This document shows, piece after piece, positions 26,648-35,353 of a DNA stretch of 64,000 nucleotides (position 1 is the stretch's first letter; the number at the start of each line of letters is the position of its first letter). Source of the stretch: Brevundimonas subvibrioides ATCC 15264 (lineage in GTDB: Bacteria; Pseudomonadota; Alphaproteobacteria; Caulobacterales; Caulobacteraceae); the NCBI RefSeq assembly GCF_000144605.1, contig NC_014375.1, positions 496,001 to 560,000 of the forward strand, given 5' to 3'. The translations under genes were made by a program, and so were the position numbers. Under the pieces are notes generated by a model that saw nothing but the letters and a program-made list of their open reading frames with translations, was not told where the DNA came from and made no database searches.

Positions 26648-29227
26648 ATGAAGGGCGAGCTGAAGACCTATCAGGCCAAGCGCCGCTTCGCCGAGACCCC
26701 CGAACCGAAGGGCACCAAGGCCACCCGCAAGGGGGCCGCGCCCCTGCGCTACCTGATCCAGCGGCACGCGGCCACGCGGCTGCACTACGACTTCCGCATC
26801 GAATTCGACGGGGTGCTGAAGTCCTGGGCGGTGACCAAGGCCCCGTCGCGCGACACGACCGTCAAGCGTCTGGCGGTGGAGGTCGAGGACCACCCGCTGG
26901 ACTACGGATCGTTCGAGGGCACGATTCCCGACGGCAACTATGGCGCGGGCACGGTCCAGCTGTGGGACACCGGCACCTGGTCGCCCCGGCATCCCGAGAC
27001 CCTGGAGGCGGACTGGGCCAAGGGGTCGATCAAGATGGACCTGGACGGAGAGCGGCTGAAGGGCGGCTGGGCGCTCGTCCGGCTCAAGTCGGATCGCGGC
27101 AAGCCCTCGAAATGGGCCAACTGGCTGCTGCTCAAGGAGAAGGACGCCCATGCCGTGCCGGGCGAGGGGGACGCGCTGGCCGAAATCGATGCCTCGATCA
27201 CCACGGGCCGAAGTCTGGCGGAGATCGCCGCGGGCAAGACGCCGGGGACCCCGACACGGCCGACGGGACGCAAGGCTGCCGCCAGACCGAAGGCGGCGCC
27301 GTCCGGGGCGACCCTGTCGAAGCCGCCGGCCTTCACGCCGATCCAGCTGTGCAAGGTCGCCGACCACCCGCCGTCCGGAGCCGGCTGGGCGCATGAGATC
27401 AAGTTCGACGGTTACCGCGTGCAGATCGCGACGGGCGGCGGCAAGGCCCGGCTCTACACGCGCAGCGGCCTCGACTGGTCGCAGAAGTTCCCCGAGGTCG
27501 TCGCCGACGCGGCCCGCTGGCCCGACGGGGTGATCGACGGCGAACTGTGCGCGCTGGACCCCGACCACATGCCGGACTTCCCCGCCCTGCAGGCGGCCAT
27601 CTCGGCCGGCAGGACCGCCGACCTGGTCTTCTTCGCCTTCGACCTGCTGTCCGAGGGGACCGAGGACCTGCGCGAGAAGCCGCTGTCCCACCGCAAGGCC
27701 CGGCTCAGCGGCCATATCGACCGGATGTCCAGGGCGGCACGGGACCGGATCCGCTACGTCGACCACTTCGCCTCGACCGGCCAGGCGGTGCTGGAAAGCG
27801 CCTGCCGGATGGACCTGGAGGGCGTGATCTCCAAGAAGCTGGACGCGCCCTACACCGCGGGGCGGTCGTCCACCTGGCTCAAGTCCAAATGCCGGGGCGG
27901 GGACGAGGTCGTCATCGGCGGCTGGTCGTCGGAGAACGGCACCCGGTTCCGGTCCCTGCTGGTCGGGGTGCGGGAGGGTGAAGGCCTGCGCTATCTCGGC
28001 CGCGTCGGCACCGGCTATTCGCAGGCCGTGATGAAGACGCTGCTGCCGGCCCTGAAGGCGGCGGCGTCGGACGCCAGTCCCTTCGCGGGCAAGGGCGCGC
28101 CGCGCGGCGGGCGCGACATCCACTGGCTGAAGCCGGTCCTCGTCGCCGAGGTGACCCACGGCGGCTATACCGAATCCGGATCGTTGCGACAGGCCGCCTT
28201 CAAGGGCCTGCGGGCGGACAAGCCGGCCGCCGAGGTCACCGAGCGCCCGCAGACCCCGACCCCGACCGGCAAGGCCGCGCCTGCCACCGACCTGCATGTG
28301 CCGGGCGAACCCGCGCCGCTCGCCTCGGCCCGGGGCAAGGTGGTGGTCGCCGGGGTGACGATCTCCAATCCCGACAAGATCCTGTGGCCGGCCCGGGACG
28401 GTCATCCGGCCATCACCAAGGCGGAGCTGGCGCGCTACTACGAGGCCGCAGCCGACCGCATCCTGCCCCATGTCGCCGATCGCCCCACCTCGATCATCCG
28501 CGCGCCCGAAGGCGTGGGCGGCGAGACCTTCTTCCAGCGCCACGCCATGCCGGGGTCGAACCCCCGGCTGAAGCTGATCGATGTGCATGAACGCAAACCC
28601 TATGTCGCCGTCGTCGACGTCGGCGGGCTGGTCGCCATCGGCCAGTCGGGCGGGCTGGAGCTTCACCCCTGGGGCTGCGCGCCGGGCGAGCCGGAAATCC
28701 CGGACCAGGTCACCTTCGACCTCGACCCCGACGAGGGGCTCGATTTCGAGGACGTGATCTCGGCGGCCAGGGTCGTGCGGAAAAAGCTGGAGGCGCTGGG
28801 CCTTCATCCCTTCGTCAAGACGACCGGCGGCAAGGGGCTGCACGTCGTCGTGCCGATCAAAACCGACGCCCGGAGCCGCGTGACCTGGGATCAGAACAAG
28901 GCCTTCGCCAAGGGCGTGTCCGAGGCCATCCGGGCCGAGGCGCCGGACCGGTTCACAACGACCCTGGCCAAGAAGGCGCGGGGCGGGAAGATCTTCCTCG
29001 ACTATCTGCGCAACGGCCGGATGGCGACCGCCGTCGCCCCGTGGTCGCCGCGCGCCCGGCCCGGCGCGGGCATCGCCTTCCCCCTGGCCTGGACCCAGGT
29101 GAAGGCGGGCCTGGACCCCACCGCCTTCAGCCTGCGTACCTATCCGGCGCTGCTGAAGAAGCCGGATCCGTGGAAGGATTTCCGGGTCTCGGCCGTCAGC
29201 CTGAAGGGGGCGTTGAAGAAGCTCTAG
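26648..29227 (+). CDS. ligD: Non-homologous end-joining DNA ligase LigD
   Basis: An 859-residue three-domain enzyme in the order phosphoesterase, ligase, polymerase. The N-terminal 3'-phosphoesterase has RHAATRLHYDFRIEFDG and DHPLDYGSFEGTIPDGNYG. The ATP-dependent ligase domain (from about 230) carries the nucleotidyl Lys in EIKFDGYRVQ, then DGELCALD and EGVISKKLDAPYTAGRSSTW. The C-terminal primase-polymerase (from about 560) has GGETFFQRHAMPG, FDLDPDEGLDFEDV and FVKTTGGKGLHVVVPI. The start ATG 26648 follows GGGACGG. No ku gene is in the window. Its TAG shares a CTAG with the convergent YgjP gene. Confidence 0.95.
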   Translation: MKGELKTYQAKRRFAETPEPKGTKATRKGAAPLRYLIQRHAATRLHYDFRIEFDGVLKSWAVTKAPSRDTTVKRLAVEVEDHPLDYGSFEGTIPDGNYGAGTVQLWDTGTWSPRHPETLEADWAKGSIKMDLDGERLKGGWALVRLKSDRGKPSKWANWLLLKEKDAHAVPGEGDALAEIDASITTGRSLAEIAAGKTPGTPTRPTGRKAAARPKAAPSGATLSKPPAFTPIQLCKVADHPPSGAGWAHEIKFDGYRVQIATGGGKARLYTRSGLDWSQKFPEVVADAARWPDGVIDGELCALDPDHMPDFPALQAAISAGRTADLVFFAFDLLSEGTEDLREKPLSHRKARLSGHIDRMSRAARDRIRYVDHFASTGQAVLESACRMDLEGVISKKLDAPYTAGRSSTWLKSKCRGGDEVVIGGWSSENGTRFRSLLVGVREGEGLRYLGRVGTGYSQAVMKTLLPALKAAASDASPFAGKGAPRGGRDIHWLKPVLVAEVTHGGYTESGSLRQAAFKGLRADKPAAEVTERPQTPTPTGKAAPATDLHVPGEPAPLASARGKVVVAGVTISNPDKILWPARDGHPAITKAELARYYEAAADRILPHVADRPTSIIRAPEGVGGETFFQRHAMPGSNPRLKLIDVHERKPYVAVVDVGGLVAIGQSGGLELHPWGCAPGEPEIPDQVTFDLDPDEGLDFEDVISAARVVRKKLEALGLHPFVKTTGGKGLHVVVPIKTDARSRVTWDQNKAFAKGVSEAIRAEAPDRFTTTLAKKARGGKIFLDYLRNGRMATAVAPWSPRARPGAGIAFPLAWTQVKAGLDPTAFSLRTYPALLKKPDPWKDFRVSAVSLKGALKKL

Positions 29228-29949
29228 CGTCCCACGGCGTGCAAATCGCCGCTGTGCTGTCTCAGCCAGGCGCGGAATGGCCGATGGTCGCCGACCAGCC
29301 GGTGCACGACCGACCAGTAGGCGGGGCTGTGGTCGGCGTGGACCAGATGCGCGACCTCGTGCGCGGCCAGATAGTCCAGCACGGCGGGCGGGGCCATGAC
29401 GACGCGCCACGAATAGCGGATCGAGCGCGACATCGGGCTGCAGGAGCCCCAGCGCGACGTCGGATCGTTGATGCCGAGGGTCACCGGCGCCTGGCCGAGG
29501 GTCGTCAGATGGACCTGGGTCCGTTCCGTCAGGGTCTCGCGCGCCAGTCGCTTCAGCAGGTTGACGACCCGGCGGGCGAAAGCCTCACCCTCGCCGCCCG
29601 AGACGATCCGGAATCCGTCGGCGCCCACGACCAGCCGCGCCGAGCCCGCGCCGCCCGTGGCTTCGAGCACCGCCGTGCCGCCGCGAAACGGGATGACCGC
29701 GCCGGGGACCAGTGCGGTCCCCGAGGGCCGGGCCGACAGACGTTCGGCGATCCAGTCCGCCTTGGACCGGGCAAAGGTGACGGCATCCGACAGCCGCCGC
29801 TCCGAAGGCGCGACCGCGACGGCTTCGCCGGCGCGGGCGTCGATGCGGATCGAGATGCGCCGGGCGCGCGGATTGACGCTCAGCCGAAGCTGGGCCCCAC
29901 CCTCAAGCGGCAGCCGCTGACCGGTCCGATACGGCGCAGAGCTTTTCAT
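29224..29949 (-). CDS. YgjP/DUF45-type metal-dependent hydrolase
   Basis: A 241-residue protein with the C-terminal zinc motif YLAAHEVAHLVHADHSPAYW (HExxH plus a third His) preceded by GINDPTSRWGSCSPMSRSIR, the usual WGSC signature. The N-terminal part has RLSVNPRARRISIRIDA. The family is called SprT-like or DUF45; a nucleotide phosphatase role has been reported for E. coli YgjP, but the fold is protease-like. The start ATG 29949 overlaps the end of phaZ by 47 bases, so the two are likely coupled. Confidence 0.85.
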   Translation of the reverse strand: MKSSAPYRTGQRLPLEGGAQLRLSVNPRARRISIRIDARAGEAVAVAPSERRLSDAVTFARSKADWIAERLSARPSGTALVPGAVIPFRGGTAVLEATGGAGSARLVVGADGFRIVSGGEGEAFARRVVNLLKRLARETLTERTQVHLTTLGQAPVTLGINDPTSRWGSCSPMSRSIRYSWRVVMAPPAVLDYLAAHEVAHLVHADHSPAYWSVVHRLVGDHRPFRAWLRQHSGDLHAVGR

Positions 29950-31183
29950 TCGCGGCGATGAAGTCCCGGGTGCGGGTGTAGATCTCCTCGCGGAATCGAC
30001 GCCCGTTGAAGACGCCGTAGTGGCCCACCCCCGGCTGGACGTAAAGCACACGACGATCGTCGGGAATGCTGGTGCAGAGCGTATGCGCCGCCTGGGTCTG
30101 GCCGACGCCCGAGATGTCGTCCTTCTCGCCCTCCACCGTCATCAGGCCGATGTCGGTGATCTTCGTCAGATCGACCGGCACGCCACGATGTTCCAGCAGG
30201 CCGCGCGGCAGCAGGTGAGACTGGAAGACGATGTCGATGGTCTGGAGATAGAACTCCTCGGTCAGATCGAGGACCGACAGGTATTCGTCGTAGAACTGTT
30301 CGTGCTTCTCGACGCCGTCGCCGTCGCCGGCCACCAGGTCGCGGAAATACTCCCAGTGGGCGTCGGTGTGGCGCGCCTCGTTCATCGACATGAAGCTGTA
30401 GAGCTGGACGAAGCCCGGATAGACCTCGCGGCCGAAGCCCGGATAGGGCCAGGGCACGGTGTGAATCATGTTCGACTGGAACCAGGCGAACGGCTTGGCC
30501 TCCGCCAGCTGGTTGGTCACCGTGGGCGACAGGCGCGCGTCGATAGGCGACCCCATGAAGGTCATGGAGGCCGGCCGGTTGGGATCGTTCTCGGCCGCCA
30601 TGATGGCGGCGGCGGCCAGCACCGGCGGTCCGGGCTGGCAGACGCCGACGACGTGGGCGCGCGGACCGATCTGGGCCAGCATGGTGCGGACGTGGTCGAT
30701 GTAGTCGTGGAAGTCGAACCGGCCTTCCAGCATCGGCACCTGGCGGGCGTTGACCCAGTCGGTGACGTAGACGTCGTGGTCCTGCAGGAAGGTCTCGACC
30801 GTGCCGCGCAGCAGGGTCGCATAGTGGCCGGACAGGGGGGCCACGATCAGGACGCTGGGGGCCGCGGCCGGCTTTCCGGCGCGCTTGAGGTCCCCGATGT
30901 TGCGCGCGAACCGCAGCAGACGGACCCAGGGGCTTTTCCACACGACCTGTTCGGTGGTGCGCACCGGCCGGTCGTTGATGGTGATCACGTCCAGGCCCCA
31001 GGCGGGCTTGCCGTACCGGCGCGTGACGCTTTCGAACAGCTCGGCCGAGGCATAGGCCGTGCGGCCGATGGCGGTGTCGGACGCCGGGTTCATCGGCGAG
31101 GTCCAGAACCGGCGCGCCATCTGGGCCCCGATGCGGAAAGGCTGCGCCGACTGATAGGCGAGCTCGTGAAGTGCGTAGAGCAT
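29903..31183 (-). CDS. phaZ: Intracellular polyhydroxyalkanoate depolymerase
   Basis: Releases 3-hydroxybutyrate from stored PHB granules. The 426-residue alpha/beta hydrolase opens with MLYALHELAYQSAQP, typical of this family. The nucleophile elbow is VGVCQPGPP, with Cys in place of Ser as in intracellular PhaZ. It has the oxyanion region VLIVAPLSGHYATLLRG, a DVYVTDWVNAR strand, EGEKDDISG for the acid, and GVGHYGVFNGRRFR for the His. The ATG at 31183 is preceded by AGGATT. A heptamer-repeat element lies upstream, before senC. Confidence 0.92.
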   Translation of the reverse strand: MLYALHELAYQSAQPFRIGAQMARRFWTSPMNPASDTAIGRTAYASAELFESVTRRYGKPAWGLDVITINDRPVRTTEQVVWKSPWVRLLRFARNIGDLKRAGKPAAAPSVLIVAPLSGHYATLLRGTVETFLQDHDVYVTDWVNARQVPMLEGRFDFHDYIDHVRTMLAQIGPRAHVVGVCQPGPPVLAAAAIMAAENDPNRPASMTFMGSPIDARLSPTVTNQLAEAKPFAWFQSNMIHTVPWPYPGFGREVYPGFVQLYSFMSMNEARHTDAHWEYFRDLVAGDGDGVEKHEQFYDEYLSVLDLTEEFYLQTIDIVFQSHLLPRGLLEHRGVPVDLTKITDIGLMTVEGEKDDISGVGQTQAAHTLCTSIPDDRRVLYVQPGVGHYGVFNGRRFREEIYTRTRDFIAANEKLCAVSDRSAAAA

Positions 31184-31266
31184 GGAATCCTGTGATCGGC
31201 CCCCGCCGAGACGGGCATCGCACCATAGAACGCGCTGCACTGCAAAAGGATTTATCTAGAAAGCGA

Positions 31267-31419
<153 letters not shown>

Positions 31420-31422
31420 ATC

Positions 31423-32046
31423 CTACCCCCGCGCCATCACCCGCTGGATCAGCTGGGCCGAGCGGTCGGGGCCCAGGTCGTGGGCGAGCGCCGAGCGATA
31501 GCGGCCGTCCGGACCGATCAGATAGACGGTCAGGGAGTGGTTCATAGTGTAGTCGGGCCCGGTCCCGACCTTCTGGTAGAAGGCGCGATAGGCGTCGGCG
31601 GCCGACTTCACCTGGGCGTCGGTGCCGGTCAGGCCGATCACGCCCTCGGGAAAGCCATCGCTGGACAGGTAGTCCTTCAGCGCCTGGGGCGTGTCGCGGG
31701 CCGGATCGACCGAGATGAAGACGATCTGGAGGTCATCGGCCGCGGCACCCAGCCGGGCCTTGGTGGCCTCGAGCGCCTGCAGGGTGGTGGGGCAGAAATC
31801 GGGGCAGTAGGTGAAGCCGAAGAAGACCAGGCTCCACTTGCCGTTCAGCAGGGTCTGGTCGACCGCCTGCCCGTCCTGGTTCACCAGCTGGAAGGGTCCG
31901 CCCACGCTGGCCTGTCCGGTGCCCGTTCCCTCGGCGACGGCCGCGGCCTGCTCGCGCCCCGTCACGACCACGACGGTCACGGCCGCCAGAGCGACCGCGA
32001 TCGCAATACAGGCACCGGCGAACAGCAGGACGGAACGGCGTGGCAT
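31423..32046 (-). CDS. SCO1/SenC-family copper chaperone
   Basis: A 207-residue membrane-anchored thioredoxin-fold protein that helps load copper into cytochrome c oxidase. An N-terminal anchor (about residues 6-28) is followed by the core, with FFGFTYCPDFCPTTL (CxxxC) and the conserved His in YTMNHSLTVYLI; these are the three copper ligands. The start ATG 32046 has GGAGA upstream. It is divergent from regB with only 55 bases between, the same arrangement as senC/regB in Rhodobacter. Confidence 0.93.
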   Translation of the reverse strand: MPRRSVLLFAGACIAIAVALAAVTVVVVTGREQAAAVAEGTGTGQASVGGPFQLVNQDGQAVDQTLLNGKWSLVFFGFTYCPDFCPTTLQALEATKARLGAAADDLQIVFISVDPARDTPQALKDYLSSDGFPEGVIGLTGTDAQVKSAADAYRAFYQKVGTGPDYTMNHSLTVYLIGPDGRYRSALAHDLGPDRSAQLIQRVMARG

Positions 32047-32084
32047 CGTGTCTCCATGGGGCGGGGCCGACATCGGGGCGGCGA

Positions 32085-32098
32085 GGGTCTATAGACCC
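32085..32098. promoter_or_regulatory. 14-bp perfect palindrome between senC and regB
   Basis: GGGTCTATAGACCC is a perfect dyad. It lies in the 55-base divergent gap, 3 bases before the regB GTG start, and includes a TATAGA that could be a -10 box. It may be an operator shared by both genes. Confidence 0.4.
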
Positions 32099-32101
32099 GT
32101 C

Positions 32102-33568
32102 GTGGACCAGAGCGAAGCCAACCCGTCATTTGCCGCCAACGCGTCGCAGGGGACCCCCCTGTCGGGATGGCGCGACCTGCCCCGGCGCGCCCGCGGGCTG
32201 AGCCTTCGCACGCTCATCATCCTGCGCTGGCTGGCCATCGCCGGCCAGACGGCGACGGTCATCGTCCTCGTAATGATGCTGCATTTCCCCCTGCCGGTCT
32301 GGCAGGTGCTGAGCGTCATCGGGGCCAGTGCGCTGGTGAACCTGTCGGCCATGTCGCGGCTGCGCCAGACGGACAGCCGCCTGCCGGACGGACGCCAGAC
32401 GGCGATCCATCTGGGGTTCGACATCCTGCAGCTGACCGCCCTGCTGGCCTTCACCGGCGGGCTGGAGAACCCGTTCTGCCTCCTGCTGGTCGCGCCGGTG
32501 ACGGTCGCGGCGGCGTCGCTGCCCGGGCGTCAGGCCCTGGGGCTGGGCCTGATGGTGCTGATCTCGACCACGGCGCTGTTCTTCTGGTCCATGCCCCTGC
32601 CGTGGCAGTCGGGGACCGAGCTGGAACTGCCGCCCCTGTACCGGTTCGGGGTGGGTCTGGCCCTGATCACCGGCGTGGTCTTCACCGCCGCCTATGCCTG
32701 GCGGGTCGCGGCCGAGGCGGAGAAGCTGGAGCTGGCCCTGGCCACAACCCAGGACGTGCTGCAGCGCGAGCAGAGGCTGGCCGCGCTCGGCGGTCTGGCC
32801 GCCGCCGCCGCCCATGAACTGGGCACGCCGCTGGCCACCATCCAGATCGTGGCCAAGGAACTGCTGCGCGCCGCCGCCCCCGACGGGCCGATCGCCGAGG
32901 ACGCCCGGCTGATGCTGCTGCAGGCCGATCGCTGCCGCGACATCCTGAAACGCCTGTCCCAGCGGCCCGAGGACGGCGATGAGCTCTATACCGAGGTCGG
33001 GCTGAAAGCCCTGCTGTCCGAGGTGGTCGAGCCGCATCTCGGGTTCGACCTGGACATTTCCGTGGAGGTCCGGACTCCGCCGGGCATGGCGGCACCCCAT
33101 GTCCGGCGCCTGGCCGAAGTCGTCCACGGGCTTTCCGCCATCGTCGAGAACGCGGCCGATTTCGCGGCGACTCGGGTTCGCGTCCTGGGCTCGGCCGACG
33201 TGCAGTGGATCACGATCGAGGTCCTCGACGATGGCCCCGGCTTTGCCGCCGACATCCTGCCCCGGCTGGGCGAGCCCTATGTCACCAGCCGCCCGCACGG
33301 AAAGGCGCGTCAGGCCCTGGCCTCTCAGCTGGCGTCCGCCGCCGGAGCGGCCCGGCCCGGCAAGCGGGGGCGGGCCGCTCCACCGATCGTGGATGTGATC
33401 CCCAGCCAGGGCGGCATGGGTCTGGGTTTCTTCATCGCGCGCACCCTGCTGGAACGCACGGGCGGTCAGGTGGTGGTCGGCCACGGCGACGGCGGTCCAG
33501 GCCCGAACAAGGGCGCCCGCGTGACCGTCCGCTGGCCCCGACGGGCCCTGGAGGCCACGACGGCCTGA
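32102..33568 (+). CDS. regB: Redox-responsive sensor histidine kinase RegB/PrrB/ActS
   Basis: A 488-residue inner-membrane kinase of the global redox two-component system. Six hydrophobic segments lie at about residues 35-190, and the quinone-site motif GGLENPF follows the third. The H-box AAAHELGTPLATIQIVAKEL is the RegB type, and QADRCRDILKRL holds the Cys conserved near it in RegB proteins. HATPase motifs follow (ENAADFA; DDGPGFAADILPRLGEPYV; GGMGLGFFIARTLLE). The GTG start at 32102 sits three bases after the palindrome. Its partner regA follows after 77 bases. Confidence 0.93.
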   Translation: MDQSEANPSFAANASQGTPLSGWRDLPRRARGLSLRTLIILRWLAIAGQTATVIVLVMMLHFPLPVWQVLSVIGASALVNLSAMSRLRQTDSRLPDGRQTAIHLGFDILQLTALLAFTGGLENPFCLLLVAPVTVAAASLPGRQALGLGLMVLISTTALFFWSMPLPWQSGTELELPPLYRFGVGLALITGVVFTAAYAWRVAAEAEKLELALATTQDVLQREQRLAALGGLAAAAAHELGTPLATIQIVAKELLRAAAPDGPIAEDARLMLLQADRCRDILKRLSQRPEDGDELYTEVGLKALLSEVVEPHLGFDLDISVEVRTPPGMAAPHVRRLAEVVHGLSAIVENAADFAATRVRVLGSADVQWITIEVLDDGPGFAADILPRLGEPYVTSRPHGKARQALASQLASAAGAARPGKRGRAAPPIVDVIPSQGGMGLGFFIARTLLERTGGQVVVGHGDGGPGPNKGARVTVRWPRRALEATTA

Positions 33569-33645
33569 CCGGAGGTGACGGATCGCCGCACGGCTTGATC
33601 CAAGCTGTGCGGGAACCCACTCTGCTCTGCAGGGAGACAAATACC

Positions 33646-34212
33646 ATGCCGACGACCGCCACCAACCTTGAAGACCGCATCGCCGGGCTCGAGGATCGCT
33701 CGCTTCTGCTGCTCGACGACGATCAGGCGCTGCGGACCCGACTGGGTCGCGCGCTGGAGGCGCGGGGGTTCGAGGTGACGACCGCCGGCTCGGTCGGCGA
33801 GGCCACCGAGGCGCTGAAGACCCATCAGCCCGCCTTTGCCGTGCTGGACATGCGGCTGGAGGACGGCAACGGCCTGAAGATCGTCGAGGCCATCCGCGAC
33901 CGCCGGGCGGATTCCCGCATCGTGATGCTGACGGGCTATGGCGCGATCGCCACCGCGGTCGCGGCGGTCAAGGCCGGCGCGGTCGACTATCTGTCGAAGC
34001 CGGCCGATGCCGATGACGTGGTCAAGGCCCTGATGGCCACGGGCGATGCGCCCGAGCCGCCGGACAATCCCATGAGCGCCGACCGCGTCCGTTGGGAGCA
34101 CATCCAGCGCGTCTACGAGCTGTGCGACCACAATGTCTCGGAGACGGCGCGCCGCCTCGGCATGCACCGCCGGACCCTGCAGCGCATTCTGGCCAAGCGC
34201 GCGCCGCGCTAG
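33646..34212 (+). CDS. regA: Redox response regulator RegA/PrrA/ActR
   Basis: A 188-residue response regulator. The receiver has LLLLDDDQALRTRLGRAL, phospho-Asp in FAVLDMRLEDGNG, Thr in IVMLTGYGAIATAVAAVKAGA and Lys in YLSKPADADD. A short proline-bearing linker leads to a Fis-type HTH, HIQRVYELCDHNVSETARRL then GMHRRTLQRILAKR, which is nearly invariant in RegA/ActR. AGGGAGA precedes the ATG. It forms an operon with regB and ends at family A repeat copy 2. Confidence 0.95.
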   Translation: MPTTATNLEDRIAGLEDRSLLLLDDDQALRTRLGRALEARGFEVTTAGSVGEATEALKTHQPAFAVLDMRLEDGNGLKIVEAIRDRRADSRIVMLTGYGAIATAVAAVKAGAVDYLSKPADADDVVKALMATGDAPEPPDNPMSADRVRWEHIQRVYELCDHNVSETARRLGMHRRTLQRILAKRAPR

Positions 34213-34273
34213 GGCTTGATCGATTGAGGAGGACCCACTGCGTGGGTCCGCCGAAAGCGTGAATCACGCTCTA
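34213..34273 (-). repeat. Dispersed hairpin repeat, family A, copy 2
   Basis: It fills the whole 58-base gap between the convergent stops of regA and mmcB, and extends over the mmcB stop codon. GGACCCAC at 34231-34238 pairs with GTGGGTCC at 34242-34249, and AGCGTGA/TCACGCT at 34256-34270 forms a second hairpin. Its reverse complement matches 9371-9428. It probably acts as a bidirectional terminator. Confidence 0.75.
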
Positions 34274-34714
34274 GGGCTTGAGTGCCCGCATGGCGGCGAG
34301 GCGGCCGAAGGCGATGGTCAGGGCCTTGCGCCGTGCCGGGGCCAGCGGGCTGACCGGCGCATCGCGGACCACGGCCCCCCCGAAGCTGTCGGCCACGATC
34401 AGTCCCGGCGCGTCCGGAAGGATGCCGTCGGGAAACTCCGGCGCGACCGCGAAATAGAAGGCGTCGCAGAAGGGCGCGTACTCGGGCCATTTGCGGTCGA
34501 CCCGGAAGTCGTCAGGCCCCGACTTGACCTCGACGATGACGATGTCGCCCTTGCGCCCCAGGGCCATGACGTCGGCGCGCCGCCCGTTGGGCAGGCAGAC
34601 CTCGAGCAGGGGCGCATAGCCCATGTCGGCCAGCAACCGGGCCGCCCCACGCGTCACGCCCAGCGTCGTCTCGGGACGGCTGAAGACGAGTTCAAGGTGC
34701 GCGGCGGCGGGCAT
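34271..34714 (-). CDS. mmcB: MmcB-family DNA repair protein
   Basis: A 147-residue nuclease-fold protein. The PD-(D/E)xK-like core reads RRADVMALGRKGDIVIVEVK, with Asp and the Glu-x-Lys pair, and SGPDDFRVDRKWPEY follows. The Caulobacter homologue is an SOS gene needed for mitomycin C resistance. Here a perfect LexA box lies 11 bases before the start codon, which fits. It converges on regA across repeat A. Confidence 0.93.
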   Translation of the reverse strand: MPAAAHLELVFSRPETTLGVTRGAARLLADMGYAPLLEVCLPNGRRADVMALGRKGDIVIVEVKSGPDDFRVDRKWPEYAPFCDAFYFAVAPEFPDGILPDAPGLIVADSFGGAVVRDAPVSPLAPARRKALTIAFGRLAAMRALKP

Positions 34715-34725
34715 CCGCGCACTAT

Positions 34726-34740
34726 GTTCCGGTTAGGTTC
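34726..34740 (-). promoter_or_regulatory. LexA (SOS) box upstream of mmcB
   Basis: GTTC at 34726-34729, seven bases, GTTC at 34737-34740, an exact match to the alphaproteobacterial LexA operator. It starts 11 bases before the mmcB ATG. Confidence 0.85.
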
Positions 34741-34757
34741 CGCTCGCAAGCGGAGCG

Positions 34758-35294
34758 TCAGACCCCGGTCTGAACGATCTCTGTGGTGCTGAAGCCCAGG
34801 GCGCGGGCCCGGGCCAGCGTGGCGGCGCGCACGGAGGCGGAGGGGCTCTGCGACCGGTGCCAGATCCACCAGCTGGACTTGTTGGGCAGGCCCATGATCG
34901 CCCAGCTGTAGTCGGGCGCATGATCCCAGACCCAGTATTGCTGGGACGCCAGACCGCCGAAGCTGAGCAGGCCCGTCAGGCTGAACCGGAATTTGGCGTT
35001 GGTCGCCGTGTCGGTGACCGAGGCATTGGCCCGCAGCGTCTCGACCCGGCCCGTCTCGCGGCGGGTGCAGGTGACGAGGATCGAATAGCGATTGGCCTCG
35101 TTCGCCGGGTTGAAGTCGATCTGGGCGCGGCTGCAGTCGCGCTGCATGCCGTTGTCGTTGCGCGCGATCTCGAACCAGCGACCATCGAACTGGTCGAGGT
35201 TCACCCGGGGGGCCTGGGCCGCGGCCGGCAGGGCGCTGGCGAGAAGGGCGGCGGCGGCAAGCGCGAGGGTTCGGGCGTCGGTCATGGGCGTCAT
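34758..35294 (-). CDS. Blc-type lipocalin
   Basis: A 178-residue exported lipocalin with a signal peptide cleaved near LPAAAQA. The first lipocalin motif is LDQFDGRWFEIARNDNG (GxW), a central strand is RYSILVTCTR, and YWVWDHAPDYSWAIMGLP and the ending WWIWHRS follow bacterial Blc. There is no lipobox cysteine, so it is likely periplasmic rather than outer-membrane-anchored. Two cysteines (DCS and VTC) may form a disulphide. Blc proteins bind lysophospholipids. Two starts, 35294 and 35285, are possible. Confidence 0.88.
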   Translation of the reverse strand: MTPMTDARTLALAAAALLASALPAAAQAPRVNLDQFDGRWFEIARNDNGMQRDCSRAQIDFNPANEANRYSILVTCTRRETGRVETLRANASVTDTATNAKFRFSLTGLLSFGGLASQQYWVWDHAPDYSWAIMGLPNKSSWWIWHRSQSPSASVRAATLARARALGFSTTEIVQTGV

Positions 35295-35353
35295 AGGCTC
35301 TTCGGTGATCGGCGTTGGCCGCGAAGATACGAAGGTGATGCGCCGATGGTTGC

